Origin: Hyposmocoma kahamanoa | Lineage: Eukaryota; Arthropoda; Insecta; Lepidoptera; Cosmopterigidae | Length of the DNA stretch: 64,000 bases | NCBI RefSeq assembly: GCF_003589595.1 | Contig: NW_020656077.1 | Span: forward strand, 2,206,582-2,270,581 | Direction of reading: 5' to 3' | Shown: piece after piece, positions 12,560-23,875 of the stretch | Numbering within the stretch: the first letter of the stretch is position 1 | How the letters are laid out: each line of letters opens with the position of its first letter | Notes under the pieces: model-generated | Seen by the model: only the letters and a program-made list of their open reading frames with translations | Told to the model about the DNA's origin: nothing | Databases searched by the model: none | Made by a program: the position numbers and the translations under genes

Positions 12560-13340
12560 CACTTCCACATTCAACTCATTGGTACACACCAATGAGTTGA
12601 ATGCTAATCCAGACACTCTTGTGTGGGTCGCTGGCACTTCCAGTCTTAACGATATTGCTAACTTGTTTCTCCGGCATTTTAAAGTTCAGTCACCACTGGG
12701 AACGACGAACACAGGGTTTGAAACCGAGGCCATAGAGAAGCTTAACATAGTTGTTCTCGTCGTTAAAGACGCAAAATGGTGATAAAAAGAATGACAAAAG
12801 GTAAATCGCTTGATCAATAACATGATGGCCTCTATCTCGAACACCTTCGGCGTGCTCGTGTGCACCTTCCGCGAATACTGTCCATGCTCATACCTTCTGA
12901 TTTGGTAAAGACTGCAGTGGTGCCTATAATAAAGAATAAGACTGGGGATGTCTCAGATAAAACCAATTATAGGCCTATCTATGTCTTTGGCCACAATAAT
13001 AGCGAAGGTACTTGGCAGTGTGCTCTATTCATATTTGAAGAAATATGTTAAGTTAGAATGCAGTTTGTGTCAGGACTGTCAACAGAGACTGAAATCACAT
13101 GAGCACTTTTTTTACTCATGTGCTGCCATTCCTGGTTTGAAGCACATTTTCAAGTGCTACACAGATAGGCGCCTATCTATGTCTGTTTCATCGACTTTAC
13201 GAAGGCTTTTGAAACTATCTGTAACGACCATAGATATGTTCCTCTGGAAGAAGCTGGAAAATACGGGACTACCGTCAGAGCTAATTTAGTTGTTTAGGTA
13301 CTGGTACTTAAATCAGGAAAATCGAGTGAAGTGAGTGGAC
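12560..13340 (+). pseudogene. Decayed non-LTR reverse transcriptase fragment
   Basis: A frame at 12860-13000 holds a typical RT entry block (PSDLVKTAVVPIIKNKTGD, then NYRPI), and the LATIIAKVL-type block follows in a neighbouring frame. Around 13180-13280 a decayed palm-like segment continues with several frameshifts (LPSELI near 13285). The catalytic YADD region is not preserved. A 5' piece at 12579-12782 may belong to the linker region. The family resembles abundant lepidopteran RTE/Jockey-like elements. It is clearly inactive. Confidence 0.65.
12569..12602. repeat. Short hairpin inside the RT remnant
   Basis: Fifteen-base perfect arms (ATTCAACTCATTGGT) flank an ACAC loop. It is probably a local foldback duplication in the decayed element and has no evident function. 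Confidence 0.6.
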
Positions 13341-13475
13341 GAATATTCGGTTTCATGCAGGTTGGAATGCTGGCCCGCAGAATTGCACGTCGTAAAGCCA
13401 CAGTTAAAATAACGCTTTTTAAAGTATTCTGCACATCCCTGTACTCATTGAGTCTACTTGGGTCGGATACACTCA

Positions 13476-13640
13476 GGGTCATATTCTAGAACTCTACTCA
13501 ATGCTCAAGTCAGGATTTGAGTATGGTTTAAAGCACTCGAAATCATACTCAAGTCCCTGCCATTAGGGTCGTATTTCCAGTGCTTGTTTTTCAATTGCAA
13601 TCCTGACTTGAGCATTGAGTAGAGTTCTAGAATACGACCC
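13476..13640. mobile_element. Harbinger-like MITE, copy 1
   Basis: This is a 165-bp element with long terminal inverted repeats: left GGGTCATATTCTAGAACTCT, and the right end mirrors it, finishing GAATACGACCC. It is flanked by TCA on both sides (13473-13475 and 13641-13643). Terminal GGG...CCC with a 3-bp duplication fits PIF/Harbinger-type MITEs. A second copy in inverted internal orientation lies at 22755-22918 inside the copia element, which supports real mobility. It has no coding capacity. Confidence 0.75.
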
Positions 13641-13643
13641 TCA

Positions 13644-14645
13644 GAGGGCTTACAATGCTCTGCGAATTCAATATAACAACGCCTTCATGGTGCGGTTGCC
13701 GCGATTTTGTAGTGCCTCGAGCATGTACGTTGAGGCACGCACAGACAGTTTCAACGCGGTATTACGCAAGAAAACGATCTTACTTATAGACTGAGTCTGG
13801 GACAGCATTAACGGCATCTTGAAGATGATATCTAAGGTATTAATTGTCCTTTGATGTGGAAACTCACTCAAAGGACGAAATCATTGTTAATTATTAGTAA
13901 GTACTAACGTAGGCTAAGAGTACTAATACAATTGTGGACCAATTAGAAAATTGTCTCAATTATAAATAAATAAATAAAATAAAAAATAGTTTAAATGTAT
14001 CACGTCGAATTCTAAAATTGTCAGCAATAAAAGGGCACCGGCAATGTTGATGTACGCTGCAATTTCAATTAAAACTTTATTCCTGAATAGCGCGTTGCCT
14101 ATCAGCGAGTAATTACAAATGTCACTCATATTTTGCTACCCGCTCATTGTTTATGCCTCTGCCGGGCTGTGGTTCATACTGAGTGCTAAGATTATAATAG
14201 AATTTGATAGAGACGACAATTTCTTAGACGTAATTTGTAATTGCTCATCTACCTAAATGATAAATAGGTTAAAAATTACTATGGACGAGTACGCACGTGT
14301 TATAGGAATGTGTATGTAGGTATGGGCCATCAACAACACACTTAGCTTTGTACTTTGTACTTCGGACTGTTCTCATCAAAATTCGCTGAGTTGACTTCAA
14401 ATTTAGTAAAATAACTGTAAAGTTCAACGCGCTTTTGATTTGACCTATATTCGGTGGATGACTACCAGGACAATAAAAAGTCTAACTACGAAAATAAATT
14501 GGACGATGACTGAACTTGTATATTGTAATGTATATAATGATCGTCCGATTTATGTTTATATTTCAGCCAGATCGAGAATTCAATAAATTCATAAAATCAT
14601 TTTTTAATTTTCTTTTATTCCCTATTATACTATAAGAAGCTATCC
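13644..14645. other. Noncoding stretch
   Basis: There is no recognisable gene. An A-rich run near 13960-13985 could be a retroelement tail. A minus-strand 67-codon frame (13668-13871) has no family motif. Confidence 0.45.
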
Positions 14646-14745
14646 ATCATCATCATCATCATCATCTACTGCTGGACATAAGCCTACCCTAGAAAACGCC
14701 AACTTTCCCGGCCTTGTGCCGCCCGCATCCAGCCTTTATACTACT
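14646..14745 (-). mobile_element. RTE-type retrotransposon 3' end with (ATG)n tail
   Basis: Read on the minus strand, the sequence gives a WMRAAQGRESWRFLG-like segment, then AYVQQ, and then an ATG microsatellite tail (CAT repeats at 14647-14670 on the plus strand). This is the usual C-terminal end of RTE-clade ORF2 proteins followed by their microsatellite 3' tail. It is severely 5' truncated. Confidence 0.6.
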
Positions 14746-14747
14746 AC

Positions 14748-14805
14748 ATAATACCTTTATACAGATTCATAGATAGCTATCTATGAATCTGTATAAAGGT
14801 ATTAT
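14748..14805. repeat. Perfect 58-bp palindrome without spacer
   Basis: Arms 14748-14776 and 14777-14805 are exact reverse complements with no loop (arm starts ATAATACCTTTATACAGATT). It lies directly beyond the RTE tail. A perfect zero-loop palindrome this long is unusual outside transposon ends or template-switch events. A very recent origin, or an assembly artefact, would explain its perfection. Confidence 0.8.
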
Positions 14806-17374
14806 AACCCAAGAGCCGTAAGTAGGTACTTAACTGGAAACAATACTGTCAAAATGCAGCACGAGCTCTCTGTGTTATTGTCCTGGCGCTAACGTTAGTT
14901 ACACGGAATTTAGATGCTACCAGCAATTTTTCATAAAGATAAAATGATGGATGGTAGATCTTAACTTTTGTGCCGTGTATTATGTATAAAAGGTTGGTGA
15001 ATTGTTGCGACGAGCTTTATGTGAGCGAACTTGTTCTGTACTTAAAAGTTATGAAGTGACTATTTCTACTACAAAATTTAAAAAATATTGTCTTTGGAAT
15101 TGTATTCTGAAGTAATGATCGAGAAAATGTTTTGTTCTTCAAAACACTTTTAATATAGTATTTTGAAGCTACTACTAAAAATAATTATACAAAAATAATT
15201 TTGTAAATTAAATAATAACATTCATTTTCAGACAACAAACAAGTCCAGTTTTGTATATAACAAAGCTGTCTTCTACATTGTGCAATTTTATCTTTGTGCA
15301 GTGATTTACAGGCAAAACCCTCGCACTGTTAATCCGATAATAACTTTTTTCAAAAAGCAACTGTTCTGCTAAAACTAAATTTTAACTAAACAAGTTAAAT
15401 AAAAAAGCTTAACCAGCCGACTAAGCTCCGTCTCTGAAAGCAAGGAGAAGTAGTTTTAAAACAAACGAGTAATCAGGTGAAAGCAGTCTAATCAGGTGAC
15501 GGAGTGGGGTTGCCGGTAAGCAGGCAGGGGGAGGGGGACTAACTTCCTTCCGCCGAGGCAATTACCCCACTGCCCTGCTTTGGACATCTGCAATATTCGT
15601 TTACCTAACACGAGATTAAAAAAAACTACGTTTCAATTGTATACACTTGAATAGCCGCTATGAATTCGGCAAGTTCCTGTTGGCGGAAGTGCGGAATTGA
15701 TACTTAGTTACATTTCCAATAATACGGTCTGCGTCAACGATGTTTGTGATCATTTCTGTTCAATAGCAAATCGTAACGGTATGCATTGCATTTTTATTTA
15801 AAAGCAGTACCACAAGAGTAAAGAGCACTGCGTACATATTCATATTTATTGAAGCAGACAAATATATTTTTTTACAGTCAGTACCTTTAACAACTCTCAC
15901 CTCAACCTCTCATCTCAACCTTTATTTTATTTTTTTAAAAGTAGGTAAATAAAAGTTATTTGTGAATACATGTCATGCCTAACTCGTGTGTGGTGGATTT
16001 TCTTCTAAAGTTTAAATACGCCGTGTAACATGTTTAATCTTGCATCTCGTGTACGAGGCAAAGCGAAGACTGTGCACAGGAATTTCATTTAAAAGAAACT
16101 GAACACGGCTTTGTGGGGTGGGATGTCATAAAAAAGTAATAAAGGGTCACAATAAAGGTAAACATTATGATAACTTTCACCGGGAGTTTTTTTGCTTTTT
16201 TAACTGTTATCGCGCTGCATAAAGAAGTTTATTGTGAATTTTAGGGGCTTAATTTGTCTTTTATTTCGTGTGCAGAAAACAAAATCCAGGTTAGGGATAA
16301 ACGGAATACAGCGGTATGTTATTTTTATAGAGTCGTACTGGTTTTAGGGAAAAATTCAAAGAGCAGTTGAGCGAGGAGGTACAAATTTGGAGTTGTGATA
16401 TAGAGTAATTTCACGATAATTTGGTTGAATTTGTCACTCGATTGAACGTCGTGCATTCGCACGTCGCTAGCGTGTGAGGGGGGTACGAGTGAAGGGAAGC
16501 GGGGTTCTAATATTGCTCATCTTGCTCTGCACTAGACATTTACTCATACAACTGGAACAGAATTATTTATTGATGACGATATTTTATCGCCACGTGCCGA
16601 TCGAAAGTGTCATCAAACTTCACATCCAAGAAATGGGCAACAGCATGCGTAGACACAAGAATGTGCGGACGTGTAGACGGAGACAATTTACGATTTTATC
16701 AACGGAATCGTGAAATGGGCTGTGAACCTGTTAAGTTAAAAATAAACTTATGTTCAGATATTGCGGTCAAGATAGGTGATTATTTAACGACGAGTCAACA
16801 AATACTTTATACACTAGAAACTTCCGACTTGCTTTACGAATCAGCATCCAAGTATTTGTAATATTTTGAGGAGAACCCGAAACGTAAAAGTTTTCTGAAA
16901 CATTTATAAGGTTTTGTGGTTCTTAGAATTTTCCTATAGATAACCCAAACTGTTTCTATGGAGGTATAAAATAGTTATTGTAGGGAGGAGGGATTTATAA
17001 CACTTTAGCGTTCGCTGAGCGGCGCCAGTGGCCTCTATCGTGGTTTTGCGGCTCTAGACTACGCTCCTTATCGCGTACCTACAGCGCATTTCATGGACAA
17101 TCTATAATTATATTGGAGAGAGCAATATTTATACATTACACGCGGCAGTGGCTCTATATAGTTTATTTTGCAATTTATTTATAGACCTTGACATTAACAT
17201 GGTTCTTAAGTTATACGGGGCTATTCCTAGTAACAAATTCTGGCATTTTATGACAGACTAAATAACTTTTTAAAACAGACGTAAGTAAGGTATAATGAAA
17301 TGTACCTATAAATATAAGTCTATAGTGAAATCAATTCACTGGTTCGTTTCATAACATCCGACAAGGATTAATAA
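14806..17374. other. Noncoding stretch
   Basis: No recognised gene or bounded repeat. A G-rich patch lies near 15525-15540. The frame at 16607-16861 (84 codons) has no recognisable domain and no supporting codon pattern. Confidence 0.45.
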
Positions 17375-17745
17375 TCATCCGCCTATCGCAGTCGACTACT
17401 GGACACAGGCCTCTCCCAATGTGCGCCATTTCGCCCGATCCTCAGCTTGTCGCATCCATCTGCTGCCAGCAGCCTTTCGCAGATCGTCACTCCATCTGGC
17501 CAGAGGGATACTACGTAGTGTAGGATACTACGTTTGTCGAGCCGTGATCTCCACTCAAGAGTTCGCTTGCGCCAAAGGTTAACGGTTCTTCGAAAGGTAT
17601 TGCCGGCCCACTGCCACTTCAGCTCGCATTATTCTACCAGCAATGTCGACGACCTTGGTTCTCTGTGGGATAACCTCATTTCGTATCTTGTCCTTCGGAT
17701 AAACTCCGAGCATAGCCTCGTTCCATAGCTCGCTTAGTGACTTTT
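17375..17745 (-). pseudogene. RTE-clade ORF2 C-terminal remnant
   Basis: On the minus strand this translates, across several frameshifts and stops, to the C-terminal part of an RTE-type reverse transcriptase. There is an ERAMERGYARSL-like block near 17710, then a W(R/S)DDLRKAAG-like block near 17480, and WMRQAEDRAKWRTLGEA ending in VQ at about 17455-17405. The closing block is the hallmark C-terminus of lepidopteran RTE elements. No catalytic region is present and it is inactive. Confidence 0.65.
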
Positions 17746-18753
17746 AAGTCCACGTCTTGGCTCCATATGTCATAATCTTCATTTTCTAACTTTACGCTAA
17801 CATTAATACAAACCTTATTTTTCACAATGGTTACATTAATTTAAATACCTTATTTTGAATTTACCAAAGAACATTTCTATTTACGCTACAAACGTTTTGC
17901 AAAATGTTTTTTAGAGAATATGAATTTTTTTTAAATATTAATGGCTTTGCAATATGAATTTTACTTACATATTAATCAGTAAGTACTACAGTCTTATGCC
18001 TCATTGAGATTTTATATCAGAGGAAATAGATATAGGAGAAGATAGATCCCAAATAGATAGTACGGAGGAACATCTTTCCTGTTGAAATTAGGATTTTTTT
18101 TATTTTCAATGTCCTCTGGCAGCTTCCTGCATAGGAAATGGACTTATTTTGCAAGGACCACTTGTCGAAATTATTGAATATGTAGGTTTGTGCAGTAGCA
18201 TACTTCTCACGCGAAGGTGCTTACTTTAGCTATGTTGTTTGACGAAGGAAGAGATGCATGGCTTCGTAAATGGCCTTTCACATTTGGTAAATGAGAGTTC
18301 TTCGTTCAACTGTTAGTTCTCCAACACCAACTAGCACGGCGTGTGTGAAATTCACGATTATTTATTATAAAAACTACATGACAATTTTATTGTATGTACT
18401 AAAACAACTTAAAAATGTTTCTGTAGCAAAGACGTCGCTGTAAGAATGAAAGAATGTTTACATTTTTTATATTTCAACAATTGAAATAATAACATAAACT
18501 TCGTCTTCCTGGGGACTATTACCTCCACTTATATTTATTTGCTCCATTATAGATATTATCTCCATTTCGGAATAATGTCGAGAAATGTCGCGTCCTCAAT
18601 GTCTCTAAAATGTCTATTGTTCAAAAAATTTTTAATCTCAATATGAGTAGAGAGTCGGAGGTCCAAAGATTTTATTCTCTGTTATCTCTAAACAGAAGTA
18701 CACGATTCGTTGATTAATTAAATTTTAATAATCTCAGTACAGAGTACTAAAAA
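17746..18753. other. Noncoding stretch
   Basis: No gene, repeat boundary or structured motif was recognised. Confidence 0.45.
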
Positions 18754-19217
18754 AACCGACCTCAAAAGTACGTGCAATTACGTCTATTTGCTAAGTTTCA
18801 TTCAAATATCCCCTAGTTCGCCACTATACAGTACTTGATACTGGAGATAATAAAAATAGGTTCTCACTACGACACTACTCAAAGTATATCGAGAGAAAAA
18901 CGCCTTGAATTGGAGAAATAGCAAAATCAACTAAATAATTGCTAAAAGTAAGCTCCTAAATTAAAGTTAGGCGCTATTTATAAAAATGACTCTTCATGCG
19001 TGAACAGCCACCCTTTGAGATGGATGATTTTCTTCAAAATGAAATGGGACCACTATGGAAATACCCCCTTTCCAACAAAAAAAGAATCATGAAAATCGGT
19101 TCACAAATACCGGAGTTATCGCGTAACATACATACAAAAAAAAAGAAAAAAAAAACAAAAAAAAAGAACATACAGTCGAATTGAGAACCTCCTCCTTTTT
19201 TGAAGTCGGTTAAAAAT
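18754..19217 (-). repeat. Dispersed TIR-like repeat, uninterrupted copy
   Basis: It begins AAACCGACCTCAAAA and ends with TTTTTTGAAGTCGGTT, giving short inverted termini. The right part contains a poly-A-rich run (19133-19170) and CCTCCTCCTTTTTTGAAG, a sequence type very common in Lepidoptera. A second copy in the opposite orientation lies at 59041-59990, where it is split by a hAT insertion. This copy supplies the empty-site sequence for that insertion (around 19004-19012). No coding capacity is recognised; the frame at 18996-19184 is spurious. Confidence 0.65.
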
Positions 19218-19949
19218 ACTACCGAGCTAAGGATTTTTTGCACTTACAGTACCGGCACGCTATGATGACCGTTTTGACAGATTACAATACTGCCCCGATA
19301 AGGCGAAAAGCGCTATCTCAATCGGGGTAAGTTTTGAGAAAATCGACTTTTTGTAAATGGTATTTTCGCACCTTCAAAACTACTACTTTTTGAAGATGTT
19401 AAAACTTATTTATTTATACATATTTTTGACTAATAGATTTATTGACATACCTAAGTTATACTTAAATTGTACCTTTATACCTATTTTGTTAGATAGCGTT
19501 ATTTTCATTATAAAGAAAGGTTTCAAAAATTGAGATATAAAAATACTTCTTAGTGGTTTTTTAAATGTTTTAAGTTAGATAGCTCTGTTTGTACATACCA
19601 TTAGATGCGAATTATAGGTTATAATGTAGGGTATAATTATATAGGGTATTCAATGGTATAAAAAACTAAAAGAGCGTATCACAGAGATAGCGCCTTTCGG
19701 CTTAGTAGGGCAGAATAGTGAGGTCAAATCTCAATTCATATCACTGCGTGTCAGTACTTTAGTTTCACTTGTATATATAATCAATCGCATAAAACACATC
19801 GTTGTGTGAGTAGTGTCAGTGTCAAATGGTAAAATATAACAAATCCATTGCGGTATCAAAGTATTAATAAAATTTAAGAACATTTAAAAATAATCAATTA
19901 TGTATTAGCCATGTTAATCTACAAGCTTTTGCCATCTTTCGGGTAATTT
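19218..19949. other. Noncoding stretch
   Basis: AT-rich sequence; no recognisable feature. Confidence 0.4.
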
Positions 19950-20540
19950 TAGAATTCACCCTTTCACACAAGCCATACAAATCATAACTCGCGACTCCCA
20001 TCCCGAGACCATAGACGCCAGTCCTGTACTTAGTGGATGGAAAAAATAAAGGCGATAGTCTAAGGTCCTGTAGGTCAATGCCAGTCCTTCTAGTCTGTCC
20101 GTCAGTAGTTAGTTTATAAGTTTTTTTTACAATCTGGTTGAGAGCTTAGTTAAAAATAGTATGAATGCAATGTGAAAAAGATGAAATGTCATTCCATTTA
20201 TAGTGCCGAGAAAAGTTCCCCAAGACTTGCTTTTTCCTTAACTGGAATAATTTAAAAAACATAACAATCTTATATACAGGTATCCCACCAGTGTTGAAAG
20301 AGACTTGTCTTTTAAAGCATATTAAAAAACTCGACTAAGTTTTAACGCCTCACGACTAGATTAGTATTTTAACCCATGTATTGTAGTCTTTTATGTCTTG
20401 AGACAGAACACAAAAACTGAAGATTAATTTGAGTCGAAGCCTTTTAACCTCAAGAATAAAAACCTAAATAATTACTTAAAAGGCTTATTATGGGACTAAA
20501 TGGACGTAAATGGCGGCTTATGGTCTCGGGAGTTGTGTTA
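19950..20540. repeat. TIR-bearing dispersed repeat, copy 1
   Basis: The left terminus has ACTCGCGACTCCCATCCCGA at about 19986 followed by GACCATAGACGCC. The right terminus carries the inverted form (GGCGGCTTATGGTCTCGGGA at about 20513). A partial second copy lies at 22919-23140 inside the copia element; shared blocks include CTCGACTAA, TTTTAACGCCTC and AATTCGAGTCGAAG-like text. It is probably a non-autonomous DNA element. The right end abuts a non-LTR 3' end and may be truncated by it. Confidence 0.5.
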
Positions 20541-20544
20541 ATGT

Positions 20545-21075
20545 TAATTGATTGAGTGAATGAATGAATGAAGTATTCCTCATTGCACATAAAATTATAA
20601 TTAAAATACAATAACTTACATATAAAGATAGTAAGATTATGCGCAACAGGCGGCCTTATTCCTATGTGGCAATTCTTCCAGGCAACCTTATGTGCGAGGG
20701 GGTGCAACCAAAGAATATAATATTAAAAGTACACTACTTAATAATTATTAATAAACTCATATAAGTAGATAGACGTATCCATACAAATATTAATACCTAA
20801 CAATACATAAATAATAATATTAAATGCTTATATACTTTAAAAGGAAAAATGAAGTATAGGAAATAAATGAAAGGATAATGAAGAAATGACTAAACTTAGG
20901 AATTGAGGAAGTGATCCTTGACGCGTTGTTTGAAGGAATCAAGAGAAGGTAAACCTTGAATCGATTCAGGGAGAGAATTCCACAATCGCATAAAAGAGTT
21001 GGAATAAAAATTAGAGGTATGAGAGGTGTTAGTAAGAGAGTATCATAGGAAAGTCTGAGGTAGTTTTTGTTGGTG
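20545..21075 (-). mobile_element. 3' end of a non-LTR retrotransposon with (ATTC)n tail
   Basis: Minus-strand translation at about 21015-20895 gives FMRLWNSLPESIQG, then SLDSFKQRVKDHF and a stop. This is the typical end of CR1/Jockey-type ORF2 proteins. The following 3' UTR contains GCCTGGAAGAATTGCCACAT and a GATAAGGCCGCCTGTT-like segment, seen in many lepidopteran non-LTR elements. It finishes in an ATTC microsatellite (GAATGAATGAATG at about 20555-20570 on the plus strand). Only the last few hundred bases of the element are present. Confidence 0.65.
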
Positions 21076-21289
21076 CTAAATATAGTACTGTGAATTGGGA
21101 TACACTTACACTGTAACCCTGATCATGGTTACAAGTTACACAAGTCCTTCGATACTGTTATTCAAATATTCCTACTACAGATACAAATGAAATATATTGT
21201 TGGACGTACACCAAAAGGTTGAATATAACTGTAATCGTTTTTATTATAAATGAACGTAATTATTGGGTTTAATAACAAATATAACTTTG

Positions 21290-21418
21290 GGTTTAATAAC
21301 ACATAAAGGAGGGAGAATTCTCTCTCTACGTTAAGGATACATGAAAAACTAGGATAAAAATACGTCAATTGCTTGAAAACATGATTTTTTTTAGTTTTTA
21401 CTAGTTTTTCCTGCTACA
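21290..21418 (+). repeat. copia 5' LTR (start approximate)
   Basis: The segment from AAGGATACATGAAAAACTAG to TTTTTCCTGCTACA matches the 3' LTR at 26927-27046 with indels. It is followed immediately by TGGTAGCAGAGC, a copia-type primer binding site complementary to an initiator-tRNA fragment. The left border is uncertain. Confidence 0.65.
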
Positions 21419-21489
21419 TGGTAGCAGAGCGTATGGTAATCTTAAAAATCTATAAAAGCAAATAGTTTATTAGTAGCCAAGTAGTCAAC

Positions 21490-22328
21490 ATGGCCACCAA
21501 ACCTGAGACTACAAGATTCAAAATCGGAAACTTAGATGGCACAAACTGGTCGGTATGGAAGTACAAAATATCTATATTACTAAAGGGTATTCCAAAAGCC
21601 TTGGACATGTTAGACGGTACATATGGTACACCAATTACAAAACCAATCGGTGAGGAGGCATCAACGTCAGAAAAAGTTGGTGGCATTGCTAATAAGGAGT
21701 TTCTAGAACTAGAAAGCATGATTTTAATAATTCTTACAAGCAATATAACAGACGACATTGTCCAAAGAATTATGCGTTTGAGTCTTCCAAAGAAGCGTAG
21801 GATGAGCTCAAGAGGTTGTTTGGCGGAGATGGAGATGATTTACTTTACGATAATTACCTAAAGTTCTTCGAGTACAAGAAGAAACTGGACAATAATATGG
21901 CAACGCACATTTCAAAGCTAAAGAATGTTTATTTTAATTTAAACAAAGAGATCACAAAGCTTGAACGAGACCATTCTTTACCGGAGGTAGTTCTGATTTG
22001 CAAGATCTTAGATACCTTACCAGAAGAAAAGCTCACGTTCAGATCCAGTTGGCTGTTGATGTTTAAAAAGGAAAAAATCATAGAGAGACTAACCTCACAA
22101 CTCTGTGCCTTTGTTCGAAACAAAGAAACAAATGCTATTACGTCCACAAGTGAGAGTACCCAAGCTCTAACTGTAAAGACTTCTTATGAGAAAGGAAACC
22201 GCAAAGACAACAGTAGAAAGATAAAGTGCAACTACTGTGGTCAAGAAGGACACAAAGTACGAAAATTCGCAAAATGGTTGAGTGATAGACGACCACTCGC
22301 CAAGTTCGAATGCAAACATTGTAAGTAA
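21490..22328 (+). pseudogene. copia gag with degenerate zinc knuckle
   Basis: The frame starting at 21490 opens with RFKIGNLDGTNWSVWKYKIS, the typical copia gag N-terminus of insect elements. A frameshift near 21816-21860 moves the coding sequence to a second frame that runs to 22328. Near the end, CNYCGQEGHKVRKF is a CCHC knuckle in which the final cysteine is replaced by phenylalanine. The protease follows at about 22370-22430 with WYLDSGATSHVT, retaining the DSG active site. The frameshift and the lost cysteine mean the gag is non-functional. Confidence 0.85.
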
Positions 22329-22444
22329 CATAGATCTAATGATTGCTGACACGTGCTTATAATATCCTGACAGAGATCGTTGGTATCTGGATAGTGGAGC
22401 TACTAGTCACGTCACGTTTAGGAGAAATTTGTTTCATGCGTTTG

Positions 22445-22490
22445 ATAAATTTGACAAAGCGCCTATGCCTATGCGCTTTGTCAAATTTAT
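22445..22490. repeat. Hairpin inside the copia protease region
   Basis: Eighteen-base perfect arms (22445-22462 and 22473-22490, arm ATAAATTTGACAAAGCGC) flank CTATGCCTAT. It looks like a local inverted duplication of protease-coding sequence and so is a mutation in this copy rather than a regulatory element. Confidence 0.6.
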
Positions 22491-22754
22491 TACCATTCTA
22501 TTCATTACCCTATGGTAATGACAGCAAATGGTGAGAAAGTTGATGCCACAGTTAAAGGTGACATAAAACTGGAAGCCAAAGTCGGAGATCATAAAGGAAT
22601 CATAACCTTATGCGTTGTATGGCGTGTACCGTCCCCACAGAAAAATCTGTTCTCGTTATTATCAGCACAAGACAGATTGCTAAAAAGCTTCTTCGAGTCT
22701 GAACCAGAGTTCTGTAAATTGAAAGCGAACGGTATTAGCGATGAAAGAGACTTA

Positions 22755-22918
22755 GGGTCGTATTCTAGAACTCTTATCAATGCTCAAGTCAGGATTGCAC
22801 TGGAAACACAAGTACTGGAACTACGACCCTAATGGCAGTGACTTGCGTATGATTTCGATGCTTTAAACCATACTCAAATCCTGACTTGAGCATTGAGTAG
22901 AGTTCTGGAATACGAGAC
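22755..22918. mobile_element. Harbinger-like MITE, copy 2, inside copia
   Basis: A 164-bp element begins GGGTCGTATTCTAGAACTCT. Its long terminal inverted repeats match the copy at 13476-13640, but its interior is reversed relative to that copy, so the two insertions are in opposite orientation. Flanks are TTA (22752-22754) and TCA (22919-22921), a 3-bp duplication with one change. It interrupts the copia coding region just after the protease. Confidence 0.75.
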
Positions 22919-23875
22919 TCAGTTTTTTAAGGCCTTTTAAAAAACCTCGACTAATTTTTAACGCCTCGCGACCAGTCTAGTCTTTTAACCCTCAAGGCTT
23001 GAGTCATAAGACTATAAATAAAGACTAATTCGAGTCGAAGTCTTTTAACCCTAGGAAGCTTAAAAGACTTATAGGACTAAAACGACTGACGCCTTCTAGC
23101 CTCGGGAGTCGCGTGTCGTGAGCCGTATGGTGTGATTTTATTTCTACCCACATGATATTTATTTTACGATTGATGGATAACGTTAACGTAGCTTTGTTCA
23201 TAGAAATCAGTTAATTAGATAGAATCAATTTAAGAATTAGTTGTTTGGGAATTATTTGTTTCTTTAATATAAAAATTAATTGATACAGAACCCAACCGTC
23301 AAAGTATTTTATCAAATTTTAGTATCTGATATTGTCGTTTGACCATAATGATGAATGAAACATACTATTTATTTACGTGTTAAGTGGAGGTCCACAGTCT
23401 CTGCCTACCCTTGAATGGGTGGCAGGCGAGATTTTTATGTATATATCTGTTCTATGTTTTACAGATAAATTGTATATCACTACTGTGCACGGGTTTCTTA
23501 AAAAGTTTAAACAAAAGTACCAGGACTTCATAGTAAGAAAAGTGGTTACAGACCAATATTACACAAATTAAAAAAAGCGCATGTTAGAACTGGATTTCCA
23601 TGGACTTTTAAATATTGGTTGTATAAATGGTTACTACATACTATGTCATTTTTATTTAAAAACTTCGGGTTTAATAAGACATAAAATAGGTATACATTGC
23701 AAACAACTCGAGTCGTTCAAGTCGTGTTTAAGTCGTTCAAGTCGTTTAAGTCTTTTAAGTCTTTTAGTATAACGACTGAGTCTTATTAATACAAACTCGA
23801 ACCTCCAGTATTAATTTTAGAGTCGAATCCTGTAAAATGGAGCCGAGTAAAATAAATAAAACGCTTTAGAACACT
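22919..23875. repeat. Repeat-filled interval inside copia
   Basis: The first part (22919-23140) is a partial, about 200-bp copy of the TIR-bearing repeat at 19950-20540, with matching CCTCGACTAATTTTTAACGC and AGCCTCGGGAGTCGCG-type blocks. A later part (23700-23765) consists of short TTCAAGTCG/TTTAAGTCT tandem units. Between them nothing is recognised. The copia protein resumes near 23876. Confidence 0.5.

Noticed and set aside
16607..16861. 84-codon frame with many charged residues
   Set aside because: No recognisable domain, no splice context and no neighbouring gene; overlapping frames of similar length occur by chance here.
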